64,000 nucleotides of DNA from the NCBI GenBank assembly GCA_037783545.1, contig JBBELK010001059.1, forward strand, positions 186,001 to 250,000. Direction: 5' to 3'. The translations under genes were made by a program, and so were the position numbers. The stretch comes from Henricia sp. BOLD:AAB3569 (taxonomy: Eukaryota; Echinodermata; Asteroidea; Spinulosida; Echinasteridae). Position 1 is the first letter of the stretch. The number at the start of each line of letters is the position of its first letter. Shown piece by piece: positions 26,701 through 41,700 of this stretch. The notes beneath the pieces were generated by a model that was given only the letters and a program-made list of their open reading frames with translations, did not search any database and was not told the origin of the DNA.

Positions 26701-29700
26701 AAGCGACTGCCCGCCGGTCGAGTCACGATAGAGATCCATAGATGACCGTCGTTGAAATGCTTGCCGGTCTGGCTGGCGAAGACGTGACCAAACTCGCGCA
26801 TCTGTTCACGGCCGGCCACCGGGAGAAGGCGGTCAACCTTGATAAAACAGGAGCAATTTGGAAGAACAAAATATACTGAGCAGCAAAAACAATTTTGTAA
26901 GTAAGTTGATAACAAAATTTTTACATAAAAGTTTATTATGCATGACTGCACAAAGCTTCTGTGTGCTGAAAATTCCCATTCTCAGATTGACTGCTTTTTA
27001 AATCAAAACGTGGAGAAAATGTTTGCATTTCATGTTTGCATCTAGATCTGAAACCCATAATGTTTGCATTTCATTTGCACTTTGGAAAATTGGAAAAAAT
27101 TTGTTCTCTTTTGGATTCCAAAACTACAGAAAAGTTGGTGCACGCCTTTATTACATCCCGGATTGATTATTGCAATAGCCTTCTTTTTGGTATTCCTGCC
27201 AAAGAAGTTCGAAAATTACAAGTGATACAAAACTCTGCTGCCCATCTAGTTACCAGGATTAACAAATATGATAATATCACTCCAGTTATGAAAGAGCTGC
27301 ATTGGCTCCCGGTGCAACAGAGAATAGAATTCAAAATTCTTTGTTTGACATACAAAATTTAGAACGGTATGGCCCCGGATTATTTAGATGAGCTCCTGCG
27401 TGTCCGTGATACTGGCCGCTGTTTGAGATCAAACTCTCAGGGAAAATTGTATCTGTTCCAACCTATTGGCGGTAACAAGTACTACAGTGACAGGGCATTC
27501 CAGGTCTGTGCACCGAGACTTTGGAATGCCCTGCCACTGTTAGTACGTGGTGCCGTTTCATATGAAATTTTTAAAGGATCTCTTAAAACAAATTTTTTTG
27601 GAAGATATAAAATTGTTAAATTATTTTTGTGTTTTGTTTTTTTACTTTTTAATGTGCTGTATTTTAATGTATTTTTACTGTATATGTAAAGCGCCCTGAG
27701 AAAATTTTCATGGAAGGCGCTCTATAAGAATTTATTATTATTATTATTATTATAATCCTACCTGTCCATCTCCGTCTACGAGTGAGAACCACTGGTTGGC
27801 GATGAAAAAGTAGCGTCGTTTAGTCTGCAAGTCGCGTACTACGATGTAGCTGAGATACCAGCTCTGCGAAGTCCCTTGGCCCGAGTTGTCGTGCCACATA
27901 CGCATGTAGTTCAGGGTACCTAGGGGTCTGAGAGCATGACACGGCATGACAGTAGTTTGGACATTTATACAAAGTGATAATTAGACTTTTGCGTGTTTAA
28001 CACGAATAGCGTCTGGTGTACTTAGTATCCACTTCACCAGACTAAATTTTTGTTGCTATGTGGTGCACGCAGTATTGAGTACAGAATCAATATTGTGTTC
28101 ATCGTAGGACAGAATAGCATAAAGCAACCAGACTGTTGGTTGCTAGGCAATGGCTTGCACCATGTAGCAACAACAGCATAGTATGTGACTTTCTAAACTG
28201 CTCCTCTATTTGAAAATGAAGAATTCGGGCGTCAGCCATTATGCAAATAGTCTTTCCACAGTAAAGGGGGCATTTTGGCAACACAGACCAAATTTTTGAG
28301 GAAATACCTTTGTCTGGTCTCAAAATAAAAGAAACGAGTTTAAGTTGTTCTGAAGAGATAACTTAGGCCCAAAAAGTGTGACAGCATGACTTTCTAAAAA
28401 TCTGTTAAAAAATTTCCAATATACGCTCGTAACCGGGATGGCCACTTGTTACATTTTAGGCCGTCCTGGTTACCAGCGTATATTGGAAATTTGTAAACAT
28501 GGTTTTTAGAAAGGCATGTTGTCACACTATTTGTAACCCTTTTTGGGCCCAAGTTATCTCTTCAGAACAAACTGAAACTTATTTCTTTTATTTTGAAACC
28601 AGACAAAGGTATTTTCTGGAAAATATGGTCTGTGTTGCCAAAATGCCTCCTTTACCGCGGAAAGACTCTTATCAAAGTGGCCTGGTTTGACTGTATATGG
28701 AAAGACCCTTCTCTTTATGCGTTTCTTCAGGCTAATAGACCGTATCGAATAAACGCCATCTTGTGGGGCACCTTTTGTTACTTAAATGTGCAACCATGCA
28801 GTCCTCAAGGAACAAAGAAACTGCCCCACAAGATGGCGACTATTCGATACGGTCTATAAGCTACATTGCAGTGGTGTATAATATACAGGGTTTTTAGGAT
28901 ATACTTAATACCGCCAGCAGACACTCACTTTGCCGTTGCTAAGAGGAAGCGGTCGGTGCCACCTCGGCACAGAATGCCCCTCTTAGGGTCCTCAAGAGTT
29001 CTCGTTGGAGTCTCATCATCATCACCAGACAAGATGAAACTCACCTATGACAGAAAGAATTATTTCCTTTTTTTATGAAAGGCTTTATACCCACATCAGC
29101 AACTTTCCCCATTTGACAAATTCAGTCAAAATACACATATGCAGCACGATATGTGGCAAACGGACTCCACCCTACCATTGTTCCCCTATTGTGTCTCAAA
29201 CATCCAAGGAATTTCCAAGGAATTCCTTCCAGTTTTTAGGGGAGATTGGTGCGTTAACAAAATGGAAGAGTGTGTTAATGAATAGGGGCGTTCCTCCGCC
29301 ACATATCGTGCTGGGTATAAAAATACTTGTCAAACAATTCATTATGTATAGATATCCATCTTCAAAACTGGAGAGCTTTTTTTTCTCACCAGGACCACTT
29401 ATCCGTATAGAGGATTTCATCTTCTCTCAAAATAAAAGGAATATCTTCAGCAACCGATTTCACGATTCCTTACGCACTGCGTAAGCCCGCTTGCGCAACT
29501 TTTTACTGCGTAAGCTGCACAATGTTTGACTGCGTAAGCTGCACAACGTTTTACTGCGTATGCTGCACAACATTTCTGTGATAATTACACGCAAGCTACA
29601 GAAGGGGGAAAAATTGCGCAAGCTACAGAGGGGGAGAGGGGTCCAAAACTTCAGCATTTTGTAGTTTAAAGATGACCCCTTACTGCAGCCAACTTGCTGC

Positions 29701-32700
29701 AGTAAGGGGGCTTGCAGATGACTTATGTTTTTGAGATTGTGACTCATTAACTTAATAAAACTTTGACGAGATGTTACCTTAGACTCCGTTCCAGCATTTA
29801 TCCTTTTACCAGTGATGACCACAAGCTCATACAGATAGGAATGGCGAGGGTTGTTGTCTGGTAACGGTGTCACACCAAGCTGGAATTCAAAGCAAAAGGA
29901 GTGGCCATTATGATTATATTACAGTGATTATCTTACATGCATGCTACAGTAAATTCCACTTTTTTAGGCCTATAAAGAGGCCAACCTCGGGGACTGGAAA
30001 AACAAAAAAAATGCCAACTATAACCAGGTGGCTCTTTTAGAGCCCTGTCGTACATTCCCGGTTTTGCGTCCTAGTGCAAGTTCAGGTGCTGACCATTAGT
30101 CAGTTTGCGATTTTTTTGTTTTTCACCTGAACGCGTCGTCATCCAAATCGTCTGCACTGGCCGTCGTCAACAGTTTACAAAAAATACAAACAATTGTTGG
30201 CAACCTTTTTCCCCATGTTTGCCCTCGTATGTTCTACTAAAGACATTTCAACTCGTTCACCAAAAGCTACCATAGAATTAGTTATTAAATTAATATTTAT
30301 TATGAATTTTTTATTTTCGTGCAAACATACCATCATAATGTCTTTCTTGTCCTTGCGCCTTGCCCACGAGAAGATAAAGAAGAATATTGTGTAAATGACA
30401 ATGCAGGTTGCGTAGATTATGGGGCTGTCCAGGGGAGAGGCCCCTGCAAAAACCTTGTCCCAGTCAAGAGGCACAGGCTTGACAATCCATGAGGATGTGA
30501 ATGGAGTAAGGTGGCTGCTTTGGCAAACGGGGCATTTTGTCTGCGGGTCCAGGACAGCCTGAAAAAAAGAACAAACTTACAAGATTTAGAAAACCAGTTG
30601 CGTGAAATGTTTAAGGCGGCCTCTCGCAACAGACTGACCCGGGATTCTGCTGAAAGTCTGCGGCTGTCTGTCGTTGCTAAGCGGGCGGGAATCGGCAGAC
30701 TGCCCGGACCTGTGCACTGATGCGCGGCGAAATTTAATGAGCTACGCTGGCCGAGAATTGTGAATAATTTATGAGCTGATCGGAGTCATATATATACGGT
30801 ACATGTTGGCAGAGTTTGAAAGTTGATTGAAAAGACATGTCCCAACGTTGGATATTTAAGATAAAAAGGGTGCTCTTATTTAAGCTCTAATACGTTAATT
30901 ATCGTTATTTTCACTGTCATTTTCTTGTGATGATCAATCTATGTCCCACTGATTGAAATTATTTGACGATCTCCACCCCATTATAGACGGTAAAGGTTCC
31001 CACGTACCATTTTCCCTTTCTTTATCAAGTTAAAAGTTACAAACGTATACAGAAAACAAAGTATTTTTCTGCCTTTCAAAAACCTTCAAAACATATTTTC
31101 AGGCAGTCATAACCAATGTTACTTGCATGCAATAAAAATTGTGTGACTTTATATCTGGCTCGAAGTCTCCTGGATTTTTTTTAAACCACCGACTGTTCTC
31201 CAGGTCTCGCGTGGTATTGCACAATTATTTGCCAGCATTGTGACAACAATAAAGAACTTCTGCCGGAGAGAAAGAGAAGACAATATCGTTAAAATACAAT
31301 TCTTGCATGCATACGAGTTGCGTTCTTGTATTTTTTTAACCAAACAAATAAATCACACAGGGGCTTCAGATTGTGTATTTTCATATATTACGAACGCATT
31401 TGTGCTGATACACTAACAAATAATTGTGCGATCGAGAAAAAAAATGCTGAAACAGAACAGGAAGTTCTATAAATGTTACTACCGACATTGGCCTAGTAAT
31501 AACACTACCACGTGAACACCACACACTCCGCTCGCGGGATTCCGCAGACTTATCGTGGTCGAGAGACTCTATTGATTTTTTGAAACGGCTCTTCCGATTA
31601 CGCGCCCGTCCAGCGTGTCCGCGTACATACCGCGCATATTCATGTTTGCTAATCTGCATATTTCCGTGCCATCGGCAGACGGCCGTCGTTGCTAAGAGCT
31701 CTTTTGTATTGGGGGGATTATACCAGTCTGCAGGATCCTGCAGAAATTCTGCAGAAAAAACGCCAAGTCTGTTGCGAGAGGCCGCCTAAGCCATTGTAAA
31801 AGCACAGGGACACGGTTCAGTGATTTGTGGTGAAAAGCCATTGCCTAGGCAACTAACAAAAGATGACGTATCGACTCCGGCAGACGATAAACAGCCCTTT
31901 TGGTTGCAAAAGTTATCGATAATTTAAAGAAATGGATGCTTTTTTTTTTTTCTTTTTTAGGGAAAAGAAATCCTACGATACGGTGTGACTGAGGCTTAAG
32001 TAGTGAGTTTTAGCCTACCTGGACTCCCTCTGTGCTCCAATTCCGAGTGTCAAATTTAAAGAAAGAACACTCAGCCTGCAGGATCCGCAGTGAGTAGTTA
32101 GCGGTGAAGTTCTGTGGAATACCGTCTTCGTCCAACTCGGCTAGTCGGAATAGGTAACGTCCCTTCTTCCCTTTATGTAGGTCCGGTCCAAACACGACAA
32201 TGTGGGAGACTGGCTCCATGTCTATCGACACCAAAGATAGTCACTGATTAAACCTGACTTAGGAACTGGGCCCAGGGGTAACATTCTTTGGGGTACCGTG
32301 GCTTAGTGAATTGCGTGACTAGCTCGCAACACACTGGCGAAAATTTGGGGTTACAGGTTCGATACCCGGCCGTGGTACCTATGCCCTTGAGCACGGCACT
32401 ATAAGGCAACAAAAAAATACGTTCGGTCTGTGGTCCGCGCGCGTGTCAATTTCAAGCATGCACGTCAATTTGTTTTTTTTCTGCAGCAAAATAGTCAAAA
32501 ACACCAGGTCTGTACAATCCAAGCTTGGGGAAGAGGGAGGGCAAAACAAGAAAAAGAAGATAAAAAACTGCATTGCTGCATCAATTCCGGAACTTCGGTC
32601 TGACCAGAGACAGACTATTTTTTCTTTTTTTGGCCTAAACACACTTGCTCCATCCTTCGAAAGGGATGTAAGGCCGTTGGTCCAGTATGTTGTGTAACGC

Positions 32701-35700
32701 ACTTAAAAGATACCAGAGCAATCTTTCGTGAAGAGTAAGGGGAATCCTCCGTGTCTGTGGCCGTCGGCTGCCAGTGGCGCCACCCACCTCTGATCTCGAT
32801 GTTTAGATGGAAGACACTTAGGCTCGCATCAAACGTCGCGCTTATGCTGTGATTTTTTTAATTCGTCACGACACAAGCACGACGTTTGAAGCCATTTGGC
32901 TCAGCAAAATGAGTTCGACACGGCAGAAGATTTAAGCTCGACAGGGTCTGCCGTGCTAACTCTATTTAGTGCGGCACAAGCACAGCGCTGCTTCAAACGT
33001 CGTGCTTCTGCCGTGTCAAATTTAATTCCAGTTCGAAGTTGGTCCGCAATTTTGTTCACAACTAGGCATGCGCATGCTCGCAGCGCATATGTGAGTAAAG
33101 AAATAACCAACAAACAAGTGCATCAAAATAATAAATATGGCAAATGGAAAGCACACGTGTACAACGTCCATTATGTGCACAATACTCATTCGCCATGTTG
33201 AATGAATTTAAGCTCGACTAGGAGTTTGCAATTAAGTTCAACATTTGAAGCCACTGCCGTGCTAACATCGTTCCAACGTCGTGCCAAGTTGAATTTAATT
33301 AGGCACGGCATAAGCGCGACGTTTGAAGCGGGTCTAAGCTTCATAAAACCCATTATAATGTTCAGCACACATGAACATATCCACACGGAATGTGCAATAT
33401 ATAAATTTAATAATTATTATTATTATTCTGCTTACTGTTGTTGTCTGTTGTTAGCGTGGTGGAGTTTGCGTCAGTGGAGTTTGTGAGAATTTGCTGCCCG
33501 GATGAACGGCGCCTCCTACTGCTGAACCCTGCCCCACCAACTGGAATGACACCAACTGACGTATCAGTTGAACTTGGAAGAGACATTGCTGGAGTGTTTC
33601 CCGTGCTAGGTGAGTTGAGGTCACTTGTAGAAATTGGCGATTCTGTTCCACGTGTTGTTAAATCGGTTGTTGATTCTACTGACGAGTCAGATGATGGGGG
33701 TGATGAACTCACTGGTCTGTTATTGTTTCTTGCAGTTCTCGAAGCCACATTATCGGTAGAATTTGGCATTGTTGGAACAGTGACCGCATCTTGAGAGGAA
33801 TACGAGGATGACGCCATCTCTTCCGTATTGTTAGGGATTTGGAACTTAAAGTCATATTCCTCCAGAGTGGGGACTTTGTCGTAGCTCATGATGAGGGTGT
33901 AAACCGTGGATGCGTTTTCAGGTCGTATCTCAATGAAGATGTTTTCGCCGAGGCCTTCCACGTCGATCCTGTGAAAGAAACTGCCGTTGCCAGACGTCGG
34001 GTCAAACTCCATGAATTCTTCTTGGGTGCAGGAGTTCGCCTGGGAGAAGTGGATGGTGATAAAGTTATCTTCAGAGAGGTTTTGGATGTCGTATTCTTCA
34101 TTTTCGCTGGAGAAGAAGGTGATGTTGACCAGGCCGGCGTCCTTGCGGTCTGGGTGACTCCCAGCTGCATAGATGTATGGGTTCTTTGGTGTGGACTGCA
34201 ACTGTTGGGAGACCACAAAAATGGAAAGTTGGTGACTTTTTTTCTAAACGCAACAAAAATACGCTCAAAATAATGATGCATGTGGGAATTTGTAGGAAGT
34301 GACATCAGGCAGGCAGGACTATTAAATTATGTTCAGGCAGGACTTTTAAATTCTGTTCAGTCGGTCAGTTATTATTGGTACATTGAACACCATGAGTTTA
34401 ACAATTGGTTTTGCAATAATCACAATGCCTAGTGTGGGAATTTTGATTTTGGACAGATTCTCTGATAACTTTGACCGCAGCTCAAACCATTTTGTGCGTC
34501 ATGATAGGCCGCGCACAAGCGGCAAACCAGATCCTGTACAAACCAATAATACAGGCGCGTGTAAAGCCATTTTTCCGCGATAGTGTAAACACACCTTAAC
34601 GCAATACTGACCTACCTTTCTACTAACAGTCTCATTATCAACACAATCTTGCTGATCCAAGCCTCTCAATTCACACCAGCCGGCCATTTTAATCTTCCCG
34701 ATTGTGTCCTTAACGATCGTGCCTTTCATCAAATCCGACGCTTTGTTGCGATCAATGTAGATCTGGAGGTTGTCGGCCGAAAAGCGCGTGGGTTCTTCGC
34801 CTGGTAGCTTGTTGTAAACTACCACGCTGTACAGAACGTGGACCACAGACTCCAGACGGAGCAGGGTGGCATCGGCTTTCTCCTAAGTTCATTAAAAATA
34901 ACAAGTTAGAAAATCACACCGGAACGCACAATTTATTGGTGGCGATTTGGCCGACATGCGACTAATTGGCATTGTTTGTTAAGATCTCCATTTGCAGTCA
35001 CAAGCCAAGGTCATACATGTACGATCTATCATATGTGAGCCGCTTCACCGAAAGTAGGCCCTTGTCGCACAGGCCAGAACTGAGATAATGGCTAATTTAT
35101 GCATGTATATCAAGTAGAGCATTTTTTATCGATACCAGGATTTCTGCAAGAGACCTCCTATTAAGTATCCATCTATCACCTAAAGAAGTTTAAAGGAATA
35201 AATACTACCAGAAAACTTTTTTTTCAGTGTTTTTCTAAAGCATGAAACACGGGAAAATCACCAATAGTCCATGCTTATTTTCATTGCCTTCGGCAGGGGT
35301 TGGCACTATTGAACATGACCATCGACTGGTTTTGCTCCGACGATCATCTACAACCTCTACAACCAGTCGCACACAGCTCTATAATACCAGTATATCAAAC
35401 AGGAAACTGTCATGTTTATTGACAAGAAAATTAGAACTTACGGCTGCCTCTTCATTCAGATCTGTAAATTAATAAAGATAACAAAAGTACAAGTACACAA
35501 TCAATTAAAATTTATAAATACCTTAGACAGTTTACACATCCATATTGGCTGAGAGCACATCATGTGGCCAGTATATAGGCCCGGTCAGTCTTAAACACTT
35601 TTGAGCGTGGCTTGCTGCCACGCCCGTGCCCTGGTGAGCGCATATGAAACACGCACACAAACAACTGCATGCTCCCTGCAACTGCAAAAATGTGCACTGT

Positions 35701-38700
35701 CATAAGTTCCCGGTCGTGTGCGTGCGCGTACAACATGCTTGCATTACAAAAACAACTCGACGCACAGCTATCAGTTCATACGGGTGTAGGAAAGTGAATG
35801 CAAAACGAGACATAACGACAAGCTAATTTTGGTGAGTTTTACCGATTTACACAAAAAAGTATTTATGAATGGGATTAAAAGTAGGTTTTGCGTTTAAAAC
35901 CGGCTAGAGTCCTGGGCGCTAATAATGGCCTTTGCCTGGCGGCTACTTTTAATCCCTAAATAATAGTATTTTGGAATTCACACCCAAAAAGTGTTTTAAA
36001 ATCCTCGCCCTAACCATTCCTATACATTTTGCATAGTAAATGTGTTGGGAATTTGGTCAAGCAGAACAGTCCTGGGGCCAATTTCATAGAGCTGCTTAAG
36101 CATGAAAAATTGCTCAAGCATGAAAAACCTTACTTGATAAAATGAGGTTACCAGCAAAAATTTCATGTGATTGTCATGGTAATGAAACAGTCCTCTAAAA
36201 CTGGTCATATACTATTTCTATCACATGAGGATTTCACTGGTAACATACTCTACTGAGCAAGAGTTTTTTGTGCTTAAGCAATTTTGTGTGCTTAAACACC
36301 TGAAAGTGATTTCAAAGTGATTAATCGATCAGTGCATGGTATGAACCAATATGCATTCTCACTCCAAAAAAAACAACCGATCCCCCCACCCCCGCCCCTA
36401 CTCTACTCACCACCCTCTCCCTCCACCCCTCCCCCTCACAATCCCCTCAAACACCTCTGCCATACATGTACCTCCCGCCATACCTCCATGCCAAACGCCC
36501 ACCTTTTTTTCCTAGCATAGCAGTAATCTCGTCTTTTTATATTTTCACCTAGCCTGGTCCTCTCTTGTTCCACTCATAATGCTACTTCATACAGTTTTCT
36601 TTGCTTGACCGTTTGTATTTATTCCATTTTATGTGTATTCCCTTGACTGTTTGTTTTGATTGTCTTGTTTTGGCTGAATAAATAATAATAATAATAATAA
36701 TAATAATAATTTAAAGAACGCTGAATGACGCAATAGGGCGACATTTCGGGAAGACTCTCGCCGGAGACCACCGAAATTTCGGCAAGAGTCACTCAAAATG
36801 ACACCTTATTTTTTTACCCGAAGCTTCCAGAGATGCTTCCAGACCGAAGAGAAACAGCTCCAGTCCCAATAAAAATGGTTCTCGACCTTAAAAAAATGGT
36901 TTTTGACCTAAAAAAATTAATTTTAAACTCAAAAATATTAGGGCGACACCAAAATGTCGCCCTATTGAGCAGGTCGCCCTAATATACCTTTTTTACACAC
37001 GATTTGTCGCCCTAACCTGCAATTCATAGTTTTTTAAATATCACTTAATGCAGCAAAGGGGCGACCCGCCGGAAAGACTTTGCCAAACTACCACCGAAAT
37101 TTCGGCTAAAAGACATCGATTGGACACCAAAATTCTGTTACCCAAAGGTTCCAAAAATGGTTCCGGACCTAAGAGAGATGGTTCTAGACCTAATAAAAAT
37201 GGTTCTCGATTTGAAAAAGATGGATTTTGACCTAAAAGAATGGATTTTGACTTCCAAAATATTGGGGCTACACCAAATTGTCGCCCTAATAGAGCGCGTC
37301 GCCCTAATAGGGCTCTCTACACAAAAAGTGTCGCCCCATTGGATAAAATAGAGAAATTATTTTAACCAATCAAAGAATATCGTCACAGCATTTCTGATTC
37401 TTGTGATGCCCAGAGTCTTATTAACTGATGTATGGCTCTTTTTTTTAGAAAGGAAAACGAGAGAGGGCCTATTTGCTCTTTTGTGGGTCTACGCCGACCC
37501 GCTTTTGAACGAAAAAAAAACATCCCTACCCGCAAAATTTGGAACGCACATGCAGCAAATTCTGATCTGATCAATAATGAATATTTTAATATGGAAACTG
37601 CATTAAACGTACAATAAACTTAATGCTCTCAACTACGTATACGTACTTGGATTCGAAGTGACTGCATCAGAACTTGATGTAGTAGTGACAGATTCCCCAG
37701 CACCCTACACCAACAATATGAAGAAATACAAGTCAGATTGGTAGGCAACAATGGAAATGACAGCTTATTTTTACTGGACAGACTTGTGGCGGACTTGTGG
37801 CGGGCTTGCGGCCGACTTGAGGCCGACTTGCGCGACCGACTTGCGCGGCCGACTTGCGGCAGACTTGCGGCAGACTTGCAGCAGACTTGCGGCAGACTTG
37901 CGGCAGACTTGCGGCAGACTTGCGGCAGACTTGCGGCGAACTTGCGGCGGACTTGGGGTGGACTAAGTTTTTTTGTTTGCCTTATCAACTCATGAAGTAT
38001 AATTTAGGTTTTTTTTTTTTAATACTCAACAAAGATTTGAAGGAAATTACCTCCTGGAATCAACAGATAATATAATTTTAAGATATACTTCCCACTTGCA
38101 CTTTTGTCGCAAATGATGCTTTTCTGTAAAAAAATCACATTTTCTCCTTCAAAAATTGCCTTCAGTTAGTGCACAAGATAACTATTCACATGCGCACGCA
38201 CGTAGCACCCTCTGTTGTTGCACTTACGCACAGACCGTTCGCGTCATATTTTTGTGCATTACATTATGCAGTAATTTTATCTTTTATTTATTTCAGAAAA
38301 GCAACATTTCCGACAGAAGTGCAAGTGGGAAGTATATCTTAGAATTGGATGATCTGTTGATTCCATGAGGTAATTTCCTTCAAATCTTTGTTCAGAATTT
38401 TGCAAATAGTACAAAGGCCTTAATTCAAGGAGCGTACCAGATCACATTTTTTAGCCTCCCATTTTTTCCATGGGTGTTGAGGTTTTGATACCATATCGTG
38501 CGTCATATTTTTCTTTTTACCATTCTGAAATTTCGTATTCTCAATCCATGTATTTCCAGGGATATCGTTGAAAAACCACCAAAGTTTAGTAAACTAATTT
38601 ATCTGATTACATAAAGCAGTGCAGTAATCTTTTGGCTTCCACATCCAAATTGGAAATTTCATGTTTTCGTCCCATGGATAGTATTTTGGGGAGGTATTTT

Positions 38701-41700
38701 ATGATTGTTGGGTTAGAACGAAATCCATTTTCTGGAAAATAAATCTCAACACGCTCTTTTCATAAAATACAAAAATTAAATTGAAACTTACCACCATTAC
38801 ATTGCCAATGAATGAAACAATGCCTTCGCCGACGTTGTTTAACTTGGACTCGTCATTTTTAGCCACTGTGTCATTCTCCACAAAAACGACCATATCATCG
38901 GCAACACTGGCCAACATGTCCTAAAAATGAAAATATACAGAATAAATAATAAGGGAATAAAATTGTCATTTGCCAGTCTTATTATGTTTTGTGTAAATCA
39001 GTAAAAAAAAATCGAAATTCTTCGACAATGTTGCAGTTTGGCAATTTTTGCAGAGTATTTTCCTACAAGCATCGTGCACGTTGTTAAAAGTACTGTCCGT
39101 ACGTGCCAGTTGTTTTTTGTTCGATCACGCTTTGCTGTACGCGCACTTACACAGTCGTGTAAACTACATTGCATCAAATTTGCTTTTGGGCCTGTGCGAT
39201 TTTTGTGTACGAGCCTTACACACACTATGCGAACTTTCAGACAAAAGAGGTCCAAAAAAACCAGGTAGCACCGTAACTGTGTAGACTTGCCCAGGTCCAC
39301 AGACGAGTTGTCTTAGCTTTTAAAAAAGGACAAGGGGTGAGGGAGGGGGGTTAAAAAAAAAAGGGTAAGGTGTGTAATGATGCCCCTAGGCTAATTGTAA
39401 AGTTAGGGCGAAAACCTGCATTTTGATTTTGAGGGAAAAAAATATTTTCGGCCAAATTTTCTACAGTGCACGAAGGAAAGAGAAATCTACATAGTGTATG
39501 GGGGGTGGGAAAGACTGTGTGCGCGTGTTCCATACACGCTAGGGCAAGGCCGTAGGCCATGGAGCACCATGGCCGAGCGGTGTAGCGTGTTGAATCTAAG
39601 ACTATGGTCAATCCACAGGTCGTGGGTTCGAATCCCAACCCAGCTTGTCCATGGTGCGTGTGCTCTTGGGAAAGGCACTTTGCCACGATTTGCCTCTCTC
39701 CACCCAGGAGGAAATGGGTACCTGTGAGAGTAGAGAAAGCTAATGTGTTTGATTAGTCCCTGTGCGCATAAGCAGCATGGGACTGTATACTCCCCAGAGA
39801 AGGATTAAGGAATGATATTAATGAGCCCAATGACCAAGGGTAATAATGCAGAAAGCGCATTGAGAGATCCGTCGGATCTGTAATGCGCTATATAAGAACT
39901 GTCTATTATTATTATTATTATTATTAAAAAGTGCTTAAGACTGGCCGAGCCTTTACTTTTCGTTTAAGACTGGCCATGTGGCGTGCTCTCAGCCAATAGG
40001 TACGCGTAAAATGTAAAATGTCAAGGTATGTATGAATTTATATTTCTTTTGTATGTTTTAATAGCAGTTGTGTATCCAGGCTCATTAAAATACAGGTATA
40101 CAATAAAACAAAATTGGCGTAACCCGCGTATTCCTTTGTATTTCTGTATTTTAATGAGTCTGGATCTGCCACTTAACAGCGCCCCCTTCCTGCGAAAAAA
40201 TTTATAAAGTCGAAAATCGCTACCTCGTAACCCATTATTCATTTCACATCAAAATGAACAGTAGTAATGTAAACAAAAAAGTAGTAAACAAATAAATACT
40301 AAACAAATACTGTGCATGAAGTTGTTTAGCATTTCAGGGGCCCCTTTAAGTTTAACTAACCAGGGCTTTGGGGGACAAGGTCGACACATCTTTAGAGATC
40401 AGAGCAATAGTACTTGACTTCAGCACGATATCTTGGGAACTACTGACGGATAAACTGGACTGGAGTCCCACCATCTTTGTTACAATCTGCAAAGAAAATA
40501 CGCATAGTGTCAAAATTACCGGTGGCACCCAGCCCTACCAGGCCCACTACGTTCTACAATACGTCAACATTTGCAAACATTGACAACGTGGAACGAATTG
40601 TGCGCATGTGCCACCAACATTGACCAGCGAACTTTGGTTTGTTTGCGAGTCATTTCAAAATAGCGCACAGTTATGAAAGATAATTCATGACTGACGATAT
40701 GTGATATGATTTCTAGTTTTGAAAAATAACACGAAATCTGTTCCACATTCGGCAAAACGTTAGCGTTGACATTTGTTATAAAAACACGAGTCATAAAAAC
40801 ACCGAACTCGCCTTCGGCTCATTCGGTATTTTCATGACTGCCGACTGACTATTATCATTATCAATCATAATCAATAATCATCAATCATTTGTCAATAAAA
40901 ATCTCACCTCGGTTTTCTTAGCTCTCGCATCTTGACTCTGTGCAGATCCCGTCCCCTCACCAGTCTAAAATCAATTCAAATTTGATAATTTTTTGGTCAG
41001 AATTACGATAAAATACATCCAAATTGATATGCATGGTATCGATTTGGGGAATCACGATGAGAACTCATCGCTAATTGGTTGAGGCCCGCACCGAATTTCG
41101 GTGTGGGACCCCTGCAAAGCTTTTGGCTCATTATCATAAGCACCGCTGGTAAAGCTCAGAAGGCTGCATACAAATCAGTACCATAAAACAACCCCAAATG
41201 ATCTTTACAAGAAACATGACACGTACCTTCTTTGCCCACATTACATTACAGGTTCATATTTAGTAGCCGACACTTCTTTATGACGTCATCTCTTGTCAAA
41301 CACAAAGAATTCCCTCCCAATCTCGGTCAAATTCAATCACAACAGTTACCGCATAGCATTTGAAACACTGACGGAGTCTAGTAGCTGTATTGTATATGGG
41401 TAATTCCCAAAATTAGGGGTCCAAAATGTTTGGTGTCCCAGTTACGTACGACACTCTCTGCTTCAAAAATCACCACTTATGACCACAAATTCTCAGTAAT
41501 GGATGTGGCCTGTGATTATAGGGGGCAGCATCATTTTCTTCAATATTTTGTTTTCTGATTCCTGAAAAATATTCAAAACAAAAGACCATAAAGGCTTATA
41601 ATTTGTTCCATGGTATTGAATAGGAGTTTGGTGTCCCGGGTTACCTACGCCAATAAAAATTGGCTGTAGAATGAGTTTGCATAAACCTTGGTGCCATATC

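Noticed and set aside
27369-27689. Separate host gene after the LINE stop codon
   Set aside because: Both halves belong to one LINE reverse transcriptase C-terminus broken by a single TAG.
37738-37995. Open frames reading ADLRQTCGRL repeats
   Set aside because: They are by-products of the 11-bp minisatellite, open on both strands, with no domain.
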